A stretch of 64,000 nt of DNA from Triangularia verruculosa (lineage: Eukaryota > Ascomycota > Sordariomycetes > Sordariales > Podosporaceae): assembly GCA_033296885.1 (NCBI GenBank), contig MU863976.1:1-64000 (forward strand), given 5' to 3'. The notes beneath the pieces were generated by a model. That model saw only the letters and a list, made by a program, of their open reading frames with translations. It was not told the origin of the DNA and searched no databases. A program made the position numbers and the translations under genes. Shown one piece after another: positions 31,831-43,388 of this stretch (positions within the stretch are counted from its first letter, which is position 1; the number at the start of each line of letters is the position of its first letter).

Positions 31831-34487
31831 TCAACCTACCACAGCCTTCATACTCAAACTCTCCAAAAACCCACTCAAATCCTCCTTCTTCACCTCCACC
31901 ACGCAATGCTCAAAGCTATCAATCCTCACCCTCGCATTCGTCTCCGCCACCACGTCCTGAAACGCCGTCCCAAACCTATTCAACCCATAACCCCTCTCCC
32001 TGATCTCATCATCTTCCTCGTCATCCTCATCATCCTCACTATCGTCGTCGTCGTCGTCGTCGTCTTCACTGTCCAGATCAGACCCATCGTCATCCTCCTC
32101 TTCATCTTCCTCTCCCCGTTCTTTTCTCAGCTCCTTCTCCCTCTTCTTGGCCGCCCGTTTCTCTTCCTTGATCTTCTCCTTCACTTTCCTCGCCTCTTCT
32201 TTGGCCTTGGCCTTCTCCTCCTTCTCCTTTTGCTTCTTCTTTTGCGCTTCTTTGTCGAGGAAGATCGTGTCTGGGCCGCCGCCGCCGCCGGTACCGACGA
32301 CAACGTATACCCCTCTCTTTTCGTCGAGGCTTGCCACTACCAACGGTGTGCCCCTGCCTCCCAGGGCTAATTTGCCGGTGGCATCCTTTTCATGCTCGGC
32401 TAGCGCCTCCCCTATCCAGAGGGCTAGTTTCGTGAGGGCGCCCGGGTGGTTGAAGAGTGAGCTGTCAGGCGAGTCCTTTACCACGCACATGCGGAACGCG
32501 CGCAAATGGGAAATTTGCCCCTTTTTCAGAATCGTGGTGCCGGTGGTGAAAATGGCTCTGTGAAGGAACTGTGCCGTGGGGAGACCGGCCTTGAGCGACT
32601 CAATATCCTCAAGGGCGTCATAAGCATCCCAGAAACGGGGTAGCCATTCCTCCGACGGGGCGGCCGCAGTCGATATCTCCATCAGATCCTGCGACAGCCC
32701 ATCATTATTGGAGGCATCTGAACTGCTTTTGCCAACCTCCAGGAGGGCACCAATAACCACACCAACGTCCTGAGCAGAAAGAGTAGCTCTCCACCCCCAG
32801 CTTCTGACAAAACCCCAGGAGTCCTTCGCGCCACCGCGGTCTTTCCCGTCTGTGTCGATGGTAGGGACGAGTTCGTCAAGATCGTATAACGAGGCGTATT
32901 TAAGCAGCATGGTACGGAGCTGACGCTTCAGCGTCATATCCATGTGAGTGTAGGACTGTTTACACTGCACCAAACTGACACCCATTTTGGCGAGAAGCTT
33001 ATGGAGGCGCTTCAGACCTGTTTCACTCCAGGTCTTCAACCGCGAGAAGAGATAGGGTGAGTGGAGCATGCTATCGTACAGACTCCAGTGGCGGATAAGA
33101 AGGAATTTCGGCTCGGGGGAGAGACGGATGCTGGTGTCCTCTGGACTTCGGGCCGTGGTGGGAATGATGCCCGTGTTTTCAGGAATTACGCCGCCTCGGC
33201 CGACTTCTGGGGGATTAAGACGGCGGACTTCGTCTCGAAGGAGCTGTCGTATCCTTGCGCCGCGCATACCTAGCCAGCCAGAAGCTGGGCGAGCCTCGCC
33301 GGTACGTACCGGGACTGCAACACCGGCTGAAGAGCGGCCGTAGAGTTCCATGGACGTGACTCCAACAATTGCCAGCCAAAGGAGATCGTTGTCCTCGCGA
33401 CCAAGCTCCGAAGCCAGCGAGTACATCATGGAGGAAATAGGCTCTGAGTAGGCGGTGCCTAGTCTGTAGTATTCTCTCAGGATGGTCTCGTTCTCGCGAC
33501 GTAATCGCAACAACCTTCGCCGGAGGGTCCTTGCTGACGGCCCCTTTGGCGGTTGGGCCGCGGTGGGAGGATCTGCCGGGTCGCTGCTAAAGACCGGCTC
33601 ATCCCTTAGTGATATGAGTCCTCGTTGGGCTGGCCGTCGAGGAGTCTCTGGAATCGGTGTGGACTGCAATATGTTAGCATTCGGACTCGGCCTCTTCCTA
33701 TCGACAGACATACGGAATTACTCCTCCTCTTTTGTCTCGGCCGGTCGTCATCGTCATCGTCACTGTCGTCCTCAAAATCCCACGATTTCCTCTTTTGACC
33801 AGCCCGAGGTACAGCTGAACTTGGTAGCTCGCCGACCTCACTTTCTTCGTCGCTGCTCTCTCCCAGGTCCTCCTCGCCGTCATCATCGATCTCTGGCATA
33901 TCCAACAAGGCAAGGTAGGCACCCTTTTCCTTGGTCAGTTCGTCCTCAATGTCACCATCGTCCATCACAATGATCCCTCCCTTGCCCGGCTTGTACCCAT
34001 GCTCGATCTGGCCGGCCTTGACACCACGTGGAGCCCTGGCCGCAAAGGTTCTCGCATCCTCCGTCTCGGGCTCTAATGGGAAACCACCAAAGACATTGGA
34101 CAAGTTCCAAGGCCTGTGCGAGTCGACGACCCAGACCTCGACACCACCAAAGGTATTTTCTTCCCCCTCAGGTTCCAAGCCCAATGCGCTTCCGAGATCA
34201 GCCATTCCGCCCACACCCAAGCATACCACCACTCCTCCCGCACCACCTTTTGTTTCCATCATAGGACTGACCAACTCTTGCCCAATGCGCTCCAGGTCGG
34301 CGTAGCCAGCCACGGGCTGGATCTTGTGTGGGATGTAGTCATGTTTGAAGAGACGTGTGAGAATGCGGCAGGCGCACAGGGCATCGGGTTCGAGGGCGAC
34401 AAGCACGAGAACCGGTGGGGAAAGCGGGTGTCGAGTGTTCTGCAGGTGCAGGTATAACTTTGATATGAGGGCCCGAGGGAGGTACAT
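31831..34487 (-). CDS. CDC45: Replication initiation factor CDC45
   Basis: Two exons, 34487-33714 and 33663-31831, joined over a 50-nt intron (GTATGT, TGCTAAC, TTGCAG); 868 residues. Cdc45 is part of the CMG helicase (Cdc45-MCM-GINS) in the nucleus. The start MYLPRALISKLYLHLQ and the DHH-like core (VWVVDSHRPWNLSNVF, about residues 115-130) are characteristic, as are the later parts SLYDSMLHSPYLFSRLKTW and GLSQDLMEISTAAAPSEEW-like. Two acidic Asp/Glu stretches occur, one before the intron and one near residue 770-830, preceded by a Lys/Glu-rich helix that lengthens the protein beyond the yeast one (650). MCB-like motifs lie upstream. Confidence 0.94.
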
Positions 34488-36451
34488 GGCTGAGAATTGA
34501 GATGTAACGCGTTGCTAATTTACTGGGATTCTCTCTTCTCGGGGCTGAGCGGTCGACCGTCGGCGAGGAATTGCTGCTGGTAGAGGTCCAGATGAGGACG
34601 CGAGATTGTCCCTTGGCTGGTTGAATATGTCCAGAATTGTCCGCTGTAAAATCGACCGCGCAGTGCCCCGCGGGGAGGGAAGGGCGCGATCGAAGAAATT
34701 GAGAACCGTCAGGGCGAGAGTGAGTGAGGATACTGAGTAGAGTACAAGAGGAGATTTCAGACTTGGTGTAAACGCCAAAAACACTCTGCTGAAATCCTGG
34801 AATAGACAACAAGCAGGCGTGTGTTTGTGTTGGTGCCCATTAATTGGAATAAGTGGAGCGATGTTTATCGAGGCCGAGACTCTGCAAGACGCGCTTCGAC
34901 ACCCCCAAGACGCGACTTTGCGCCGCGGGACACACAGTGAGAATCTCGTCCAATACTGGACGGTTGGACTGTGCTTCCATCTCGTCAGCAAAATGCTTGT
35001 GCAACTCAAAAAAAAGCATGGGCCACCTCCCAATGCCTGCCGCCCCCCGCCCCCTCACCTTGCACACCACCACACCTAGAATCTGCCTGCCAGCTGTCTC
35101 ATGCCCCCCCTTGCAACGCCCTGCGGCCTTCTCCCAACCTCAGCAGCTCGCAGCCATTGGAGTGCTCTCCTTGTTTGTTTCATAATGCTTCGTAAACACT
35201 GACCGCTTCTTCCGCCCATCGGATCGGTTCAGGGCGTCGAGGGGGAGTCAGTCAGTCCCGTCAGTCATGGCAGCATCTTCCGAAGGCGACCAGAGGTGAG
35301 GTTTCATTGCTGCTCCCTTGTCCCGCCATCCCACACGATGGGGAGCTGGGACACCACTCTGGTCGCTCATCGTGGCATCCAAGACACGAAGCACGGCTTG
35401 CCCCAATGGGAGATTTTATTCCCACAAGAAATTCATGTCTGCTGCCGCTGATCAAGAAATTTGGGAATCGGGATGTGCTACCGGGGCGCTGGTTCTGCTG
35501 TCTGGTCGACAAGGCTCACCAAGTCCCGACACTACGGACGAGCTCCCCCCTTCCCCGCCCCCTCTCTCCAGACGGCTGGGATGCTGGATGCTGAGCAGAA
35601 AACCAGACGGCACGCAGCTGCCCTTCCGGAAAGCTGGGTCCTCCCAAACTGCGTGTGCCGACCAGCGGCATTTCCAGCAAATGGTCGAGATGCAGGCATG
35701 GCGTTCTTCTCATGCAAGTGCATGCCGCCATCTGCCAGGACACCTCATGGCCGCCCTTGATTGGTTCTTGTCTCACTCGGCACCACCCAGAAACCCACTG
35801 AACCCACTCAACCCACCGCTTCATGGCCTCCACCCCCCCTCACCATGGATTGGGTGATTGGGTCATCCCCCAAAGGTACCTTTACGCTTCACGCCGGCAC
35901 TGCTGGTACAACAGCCTGACGAATGGTGTAGGTCTGGAAATCTTTCCTGGATTCCGTCCTCGGCCCTTCCCTCGAGCTGTCCGCCTCTGGGTCCCTTCCG
36001 TCAACATGTATGTACATACAGTACATCGATTTTAGCTTCTTGGTCCGTCGGCTTCGCTTCTCTTGGCTGCCAGCCATGACCGGCCATTTTGCCCCGAGTG
36101 CCCCGGCCTTGTCCTCTTCTTCTCCTCCCAGCATTCTCTCTTTTTCTCCTGACGTCTTTATCATGCTCCTCTTCTGCCCCTGTTTCTCCTCCTTCTAGCC
36201 GTCTGCTCATCCATTCCGTAATGGCACGCTTCCTTTGACTTAAGCGGAGAGATCCAGCTCCCTTGACCACATCGTTCTACCATATTGTTCACCATCAACC
36301 TACAATATCCACTTCTCGAACTCCCCTGGCAGGTTCCGCTTCCCCAGAAAAAAACGGTCACGAAATATGCTCTTGGCCAGTCCACTTGTGGCTCGAAAAA
36401 TATTCTGTAACCGAACAAATTTCTGGAGACCATCGCCGAGCCCAAACCTGA
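34488..36451. other. Divergent region CDC45 / methyltransferase
   Basis: About 2 kb between divergent genes. Apart from the ACGCG motifs no feature is supported; frames of up to about 180 codons on both strands overlap and lack motifs. Confidence 0.4.
34507..34914. promoter_or_regulatory. MluI cell-cycle box-like sites upstream of CDC45
   Basis: ACGCGT at 34507-34512, 20 bp before the CDC45 start codon, and ACGCG cores at 34889-34893 and 34910-34914. In yeast, ACGCGT boxes are bound by MBF and drive S-phase genes including CDC45. The assignment is by motif only; the nearest box may be within the 5' UTR. Confidence 0.4.
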
Positions 36452-37579
36452 ATGCAGGCGGCAGGCAGTTCTACCACAGGAATGGAGGAGAACGGTGTCA
36501 TCGAACCACTGCCTGATGAGGAGTTTGGGAGAGAGGTGACCTCAGATTATGACCCCAGCGATACCGGGACCACATTTGGTTCCCTGACCTCGAGCGTCAC
36601 GGGTCATGTGTGGGAGTACGGCAGACGGTACCATGCGTTTCGATATGGCCGGTACCCCTTACCAAACGATGACGAAGAATACAAGAGAGAGTCGCTACGA
36701 CACGCGATGCTGAAGGAGCTCCTGAGGGGCAAGCTCTACCTTGCACCCATCGGAGATAACCCACAGAAGATCATTGATCTTGGCACCGGGTTTGGAGAAT
36801 GGGCTATGGAGAGTATGTTTGGAGAACTCTTCTCGGCCAGGCTTGGGCTAACGTCATGTCACAGTGGGCGAGCTTTTTACCGGTGCCAAAGTCACAGGAG
36901 TCGACCTATCGCCGATCCAGCCACTCTGGGTTCCCTCAAATGTCGAGTTCATTGTGGATGATATCGAGGATGAATGGGTGCATGACAAAGATTACGATTT
37001 TGCACACTTTCGCTTCGTCAACACGGTGTTGAAGAATAATGAGATTGTCCTTCAGAACATTCTACAGTAGGTATCTTGATACTTCCTCTAGTGTGGATCA
37101 TGGAGTGCTGACAGCCCAGTACAAGGAATCTGAAGCCGGGTGGCTGGGTGGAAATCCAGGATATCTACCCCCGGATCTCGTCGGACGACAACACGGTACC
37201 TGACGATTACCCGCCTGCCAAATTTTACTCGCTGCTCCAGGGTGTTCTGAAAGACCAGTACGGTTTCGACCTCCGGGTGCTAGAGACTCTTCCCGACTAC
37301 CTACAGCGACTTGGGTACATCAATGTACAACGGAAGGTATTCCACATGCCTCTGGGTGAATGGCCGAAAGATAAGCATCTCCGAATGCTTGGCGGTTGCT
37401 TCCAAGAAGTTTTCTTGGACTTTGTTGCTGCCATGGCGGCCCGTCCGCTTGTCGAAGCGGGATTTGACAAAACCGACATTGAGGAGCTCGTCACCGGTGT
37501 CAGGAATGCGGTAGGAAATAGGCGGATCCACGCTTACGTCCCAATACATTTTGTTTGGGCGCAAAAACCACCAGCATGA
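36452..37579 (+). CDS. LaeA-like SAM-dependent methyltransferase
   Basis: Three exons: 36452-36812, 36865-37066 and 37120-37579, 340 residues. Introns of 52 nt (GTATGT, GGCTAAC, CACAG) and 53 nt (GTAGGT, GCTGAC, CCCAG) are needed: the second removes an in-frame TAG at the donor. Family features are HVWEYGRRYHAFRYGRYPLPND near residue 50, motif I IIDLGTGFGEWA (about 106), VTGVDLSPIQP, FAHFRFVN and LKPGGWVEIQD. This is the class-I fold of the fungal LaeA/TAM-domain group, often expanded in filamentous fungi. Whether it regulates secondary metabolism like LaeA or methylates a small molecule cannot be told; no biosynthetic genes are nearby. Confidence 0.85.
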
Positions 37580-39327
37580 GGCAGCCCCAATATCTCGTTG
37601 CGCCGACGGCCATAAAGATTGGGCAATCGAGATCCAGCGCCTTCCCGGCTGCGCCCCCCAAATCAATATCGAGAGGTTTCTCAAAAGGGTAATGCTACAC
37701 GAACTTTGGCACATCCACCTCCACACACTGGTTTTCCGGACGAGAACCTCGATGGGCAGAAGCTCGCCTCCCGCCAATAGGACGTACATCTGCTAGATAG
37801 CGGGTCAAGTACCGAGATAACAGACGACATGCACGACTGTAATGCCGCCATCGTTCGATTCGCTCGACAACAGTATTCGAGCTTGGAGGGCAGGTGTTGC
37901 ATGCAGCTGCAAGTTTTTGGCCCGTCCCTGTGGCCAACCCCAAAGGAAGGGTGCACATCAAGGGAACGCCGAGATTTCTCAGAGCCACTCGCACGGCAAC
38001 CCAACGCAACCCAACAAAAGTCATGACGAATCCAGCAACGGACATATGGGCACCGCAGATGTTTATCTCTCGCTCGCCACAGGGGCGGGTCAGAAGATGT
38101 AGGGACGACATGGATGGACGGCTGAGACATGCAACGAACGAGCAGTGACAGCGCGGGGTTGAGATAAAACGGCCAGCCAAGCCATGCAATGCACCACGTT
38201 TTTATTTTATGTTAAAGGGAAGACATTACACAATATAGCTGTCAATTATCACAGCGGGACAGCCCAGTGGTAACTCACCGCTTTTTGTGGCCTGCCTTCG
38301 CATTCCAGCATATCAGACTGTAATTATGACTACAAACAATAATAGAAGAATTATTATCTGATAACGACAGAGCCGCTTACACATGGGCCTATTTCGGATC
38401 TGATCCTAGTTGCAATGGCCCGAAAAGGAAGCAGAGGTAGCAGTGACACCCCAGGTAGGTAGTATAACAACTCAAACAAGCAGCGGCAGCAAACTGAAAT
38501 GGGCGTGATAGGATTGGGTCTACAGGGGAGGCAGGTTGGAAGGAGGCGTGAAGGAGGTGCAGATGTCGATCGCCGAGATGGGAAGAGGGTATGTGGCATG
38601 ACAGTTTTGTTGTTGTTGCAGAGGATGCTACCTTTACGGAGGGCGGGGGAGGGGGGGAGGCTCCCCTGCCAAATCACAACGGGGAGATTGGGTGGTGGTG
38701 GTTTGGTGGGAATCTTGGAACGGGATGTGGTGCGATTGAGGTTTTAAACTTGGTTTATGATGGGGTTGTGATTCATGCGTGCTCGTGTATCCCATGTTTA
38801 ATCTAAGATGCTATATACGTATGGGACGAATGTGCTGAATGTATAAAACTTGGCAGTGCTGCTTCTCCCTCCTAGCAGCCTTGAGTGTGGAGACTGACGT
38901 GATACCATCGGACCTAGGCAATTGGTGCTGCACAGATGTTGGGATCTGAGTCTGTCTGGCGAGAGAGGGAGTTGGTACCCAGCGTTGGTGGGGTGAGCAA
39001 GTACCTATTTGAAGCAGTTGGTGTAGGTTGGTTTGCAACTCTAAACGGGGGCGCCCCACTATTCACTACCTGCGCTTCAGCAACCGGTCGTGAACAAGAT
39101 AGAGACCATTGCTTGAAGTACCTAAGAACGTGGAAAGTATAAGAAACCGAGGGATATCCGCTCTATTCTTACATACCAAGTAATTACCTCCTCAATTCAA
39201 GGGCCTCTTGCGTACTTTCGCGAGAAGTCCCGCCTTCCTCTTGTTCACTGCTTGTCTCATTCAGTCTCCATCCTCATCGTAACATCACGCAAAATACCAA
39301 ACCACCGGCAGTAAACTCGATGCCAAG
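37580..39327. other. Intergenic between methyltransferase and JmjC genes
   Basis: 1.75 kb without a supported gene. A minus-strand frame at 37695-38189 (164 codons) has no recognisable motif. A tRNA-like sequence with A-box and weak B-box character lies near 38254-38310. The rest is non-coding. Confidence 0.35.
38254..38310 (+). other. Possible tRNA-derived relic (SINE-like)
   Basis: GGACAGCCCAGTGGTAACTC matches the consensus tRNA D-arm/A-box, and CCTTCGCATTCC about 25 nt later is a weak match to the T-arm/B-box. No complete cloverleaf or acceptor stem could be drawn. It may be a decayed tRNA or SINE head, or chance. Confidence 0.25.
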
Positions 39328-41404
39328 ATGGAGCACATGCACCATCTCATGGGCGAGGACTGGCAAGAAGATGCCTGGGAGATCTGGGATAGGGTAAGCA
39401 TCCATCATCTTTCCTACAATCCAAAAGCGGAGATGAAACTCACCATGATCCATACAGGCACGCCATATGCGAGAGAAATCTCGACGCCAGCTGATGGACC
39501 TGGCCAGCGAGCAAGTGAAGGCTGGTCAAATAGAGCTCTTGGAGGACCAGCCCGGACTTGCCTTGCAGGAGCTGGTCAGCTTTGGCAACTTCTACGTTCG
39601 GCATTACTACGCTCAGCTTCACTTTTCTGCGCAGGCCAAAAGAGGTATAAGCCTCACAGGATGCGGAGAGCATCTCATTCATCTATTAACACGACAAGCT
39701 CGGATGTTGAATACGGCGAGGCCTGACTATCAGATGATCAAAAGGCGGCTAGACCACATCATGTCCGCAGCCTACAACAGGTTTTATGCTTATTTGTACA
39801 AGGACCTACCGCTATGTTGGAGGGCATTGTATACTGAGGCAGCCATTCTCAAGTTTTGGATTCTTGTCATGGAGTGGGCGTGGAGTCAATACCCGGAGAT
39901 AAAACGAGAAGGGGAAAAAGGACGGCAAGGTCAGGAATGGCGAGAGCGTGAGTTTCAGCTAGAGAAGAAATATCCTCATGATCTTCAATTGTGGAAGCAG
40001 TCGGAAGCAGACACGGAGTGGCAACGGCATCACTTGGAGCAACACAATCAGCAAAAAGAAATGTATCAGCGACATGATGAGGAAAGACAGGCCGAGCAAC
40101 GACTACAAGCCGAACTAAGACCAGAGCAGCAAGACCAAAAACGACAGCAAGAGGAAGATCTCCTCAACGAGATGATCAAGACCCTCGATCTCGCCCTGAT
40201 CCTGGCCGGCGGAGGCGGACATCAGGATTCGATCAATCGCATGATAGCTTTGCTTGAGGAAGCGGCGTCTCCCCCTAGCAATGCCAACCGGGACCAAGCC
40301 ATCATCAAACCAAACGGAAGCTCCGAGCAAGACCCCTCCCTCGACAACCGCGAAGCATCACCAACCCAACCACCACGAAAACGAACAAAATTATCCCTCC
40401 CACCTCCCATCAAACCAGAGCAAACAGCACCCTTAGAACCAGCGCCACCAGTCAATCCCTCAACAGACGCCCCTATCATCACCACCAGCAACCTCAACAC
40501 CCCCCACCCACCCCCATCACCATCCCCCACCAACTGGTCAACCCACCCCTCCTTCCCCCCCTCCGAACCCTTCACTCCCCCAATATCAAACCCCATCCCC
40601 CGCCTCCCCTCCCCCTCCTTTTCCTCCTTCCAATCCCACCTCTCCACCCCCACCCCCACCCCCCTAATCCTCACCTCCCTCGTCCCCCACTGGCCAGCCC
40701 TCACAACCAACCCCTGGTCCAAACCAACCTACCTCCTCTCCCGCACCTTCTCCGGCCGCCGCCTCGTCCCCGTCGAAATCGGGCGCTCCTACACCGACCC
40801 CCTATGGTCCCAATCCATCCTGCCATTCTCCTCCTTTCTTTCTCAATACATCACCACCTCCCCCTCCCTTTCCTTCCCCTCCCCACAAAGCAAAGGTTAC
40901 CTCGCCCAGCACCAATTATTCACCCAACTCCCCCACCTCCGCAACGACATCTCCATCCCCGACCTCTGCTACACCTCCCCTCCCAGAACCAACAGCGAAG
41001 CAAAAGAACTGGACGAGCCGCTATTAAACGCCTGGTTCGGTCCCGCCGGAACGATCACGCCGCTGCATACAGACCCGTACCACAATCTTTTTGTTCAGGT
41101 TGTCGGGAGGAAGTATATACGATTGTACCCGCCGAGCACAAAAATGAGGAGGATGGGGAGGGAAGGGGGGGTGGATATGGGGAATACGGCTGAGTTTGAT
41201 GTTGGTTTGCTGGAGGGGTGGGATGAGCCTCCTGATGATGACAGAGAAAAAATGGAAGAGGAGGAAAAACGGGAGGAGTTTAGGGGGTTGCGGTATGTCG
41301 ATTGTATACTTGAACCGGGCGAGACGTTGTATATACCCGTTGGATGGTGGCATTATGTCAGGGGGCTGAGTGTGAGTTTTAGTGTGAGTTTTTGGTGGAA
41401 TTAG
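39328..41404 (+). CDS. JmjC domain protein (JMJD5/KDM8-like)
   Basis: Two exons, 39328-39393 and 39458-41404, with a 64-nt intron (GTAAGC donor, TACAG acceptor); 670 residues. The C-terminal cupin/JmjC fold has the iron-binding triad His559-x-Asp561 ([20 protein letters not shown]) and His654 ([22 protein letters not shown]). [21 protein letters not shown] is typical of the JMJD5-like class of 2-oxoglutarate oxygenases. The N-terminal 180 residues are helical and Trp-rich; a Gln/Glu-rich probable coiled coil (about 170-245) and a long Pro/Ser/Thr-rich linker (about 290-410) follow. Substrate is unknown; relatives are protein hydroxylases or histone demethylases. An out-of-frame ATG lies 8 nt upstream of the start. 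Confidence 0.85.
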
Positions 41405-41747
41405 ATGTCTGGTTTGGAGGGTTGATGGGAGGTTGAAACGTAGAGTAGTCACTTGGTCATAACCTCTGTATTTACGAGTTTGCGAGGAAAGGGAGTGTAC
41501 AATCCAAGCCGTCATATAAACAGGGCGATTTTCGATTGTTGGTGGCTGATAGTACACTTATTTGTATATAATGTTACAAGAGATCACACACACACACACA
41601 CACACATTCTCTCTCTCTTCCTCCCCACCACCATCCATCCATCCATCCATCCATCCCCCAACAACCAGTAGATCTCAACTTTTTTTCATCACAATCATGG
41701 GTATCCTTTTTTTAATCTTTTCCTTTTTTTTTGGCTATTTTTCTTTC
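41405..41747. other. Convergent 3' regions with microsatellites
   Basis: Between the ends of the JmjC and HSP10 genes. Holds a (CA)n run (about 41585-41606), a short (CT)n run and a (CCAT)n run (about 41630-41656). Confidence 0.7.
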
Positions 41748-42279
41748 TTAAGCATTGTTCTGCTCATTGATCTTGGCCAAGATCTCGCTGTCCCGGAAGA
41801 GGTGGTACTCCTCATCGCCGACCTTGACGGGGGAGCCGCCGTACTATACACACATATTATCAGCACACCGCACATCCACATTCACATCTCCTTTTCGTTG
41901 TCTTGGTTTATGGTTTGTTGGGGGGAGGTTAGGAGCTTACCTGAGGAATCAACACCCGATCACCAGCCGCGCACCCCATGGGCACCCTCTTGCCATCCTT
42001 GTCCAGTCCACCGGGACCAACAGCCAAAACCTTGGCCTCGTTGAGCTCCTTGACCGCCGTCTCGGGCAGGAAAATGCCAGAGGCCGTCTTGGCCTCGGCC
42101 TTGACGCGCTGCACGAGGACGCGGTCGAGGAGGGGGACGAGGGCCTTGATTGAGCGGAGGGAGGTGGCCTTTTAATCCCCATTAGCATTTCTGTCTCGAG
42201 CTGGAGGGAGCTATATGGGGAGCTCTGAAAATGGGGAGCGGTTGGTGGTGGTGATTGCGTAATAATTTCGACGTACCAT
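41748..42279 (-). CDS. HSP10: Mitochondrial 10 kDa chaperonin HSP10
   Basis: Three coding exons: 42279-42277, 42168-41941 and 41843-41748, 108 residues. Introns of 107 nt (GTACGT, TGCTAAT, AAAAG) and 97 nt (GTAAGC, TATAG). The first coding exon is just the ATG; exon 2 starts at ATSLRSIKALVPLLDRVLVQ. GroES hallmarks are the mobile loop region AEAKTASGIFLPETA, the conserved VLAVGPGG, GDRVLIPQYGGSPVKVGDEEYHLFRDSEILAKI. It is the co-chaperonin lid for HSP60 in the mitochondrial matrix. The exon-1 boundary is inferred from the consensus donor directly after the ATG and the lack of any other in-frame ATG upstream of exon 2. Confidence 0.92.
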
Positions 42280-43388
42280 TTTGTCTGATGTAGTTTTATT
42301 TCAACCGGAAGCTTCTGGTTAAGGTGAATAGAAGTCGAGAGTGTGGTCGTCGGTGAGGTTGGCGAGAATGCTAATCGAGGGGGGAAGAGGGGGGAGCTTT
42401 TCAATTGCTTGTCGACCCGCAAGTTGTTGATCCAACGATTCCCGCAATTGTCTGATGGAGCCGGGGAGCTTTCTAGAATTGTCCGCCTAATTTTTTTTTA
42501 ACAACGACTGGGGTCCCTGCACGCTGCTGCTCCGACCGACCGACTGGCCCGGGCGGGAATTAGCAGCGGTTTTTTGCTACCTCCGGCTACAGCCGAAAGA
42601 ATTGGGCCGGATTAGTGAAATCCATCAACCCTGATTGGTTAAGACAGCTAAACTGTGGGGTTGCATTCGACGTCTGTAAGTCGCCGTATAAGTGACCAGC
42701 CTCGGCGTCACTGCTGACAGTACTCCCCTATCTTCACCATGACAACAAGTAACACAATATACTAGGATACCTCCTCATCATATATTCATCTCTTTTTGTG
42801 TCTCCCTATGTAAGATGTAATAACAATAATGAATAAATCGCTATCATAGCCCATCTATCAAACCCATGCTTTCCCCATTTTCTGGTCCCCGGCGCAGCAA
42901 TCATGCCATGATATCTCCATTCCTTTTCTACACACACATGACCTCCGGATCCCCTTTTGCTCCCGGCTTCCATCCCAATTTATCCTCCCTTTCATGGGTC
43001 AAAGTGCAAAAGGCGAACAAAAAAAACAAAAAAAAAAAAACAAATCTAGTCTGCGCCCAACTACAGAACTATAAAACGTAATATCCGCTGGCGGCCAGCT
43101 GCTCCCTCTACACGACTCCCCGCAGCAAGAAAAGAAAAAGAAAAGAGAAGCGCAAATTAGGGGGTAAGAGAGAGTTGCTGGAGTTTGTGAGTCTGTGAGT
43201 TCGCAATATGTGTGTGTGTGGCTGCCAAATGCCATATCCTACACCACCACTATGCTGAAACGGCCAAAAATGTAGCGATGTCGTGGAAACCAAAAAAATA
43301 AAAAGAAATAAAAAAATGCAAATGATACTTTTTCATCTCGTGCCCTACTCCGAAACTCTTTGTGGTATAGCCATGTTTTGCTGGTCGT
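42280..43388. other. Intergenic, HSP10 promoter and kinase 3' region
   Basis: HSP10 promoter on the left and the 3' region of the leftward kinase gene on the right, with A-rich tracts near 43020-43040. No gene is seen. Confidence 0.4.
42308..42484. promoter_or_regulatory. Heat-shock-element-like sites upstream of HSP10
   Basis: Two inverted nGAAn arrangements: GAAGCTTC at 42308-42315 (29 nt before the ATG, possibly in the 5' UTR) and TTCTAGAATTGTCC at 42471-42484, a TTCnnGAAnnnTC-like array. HSF binds such arrays in front of chaperone genes. Motif evidence only. Confidence 0.4.

Noticed and set aside
37681..38189. Minus-strand frames of 149-164 codons downstream of the methyltransferase
   Set aside because: Two overlapping frames of equal length, neither with a motif or consistent codon use.
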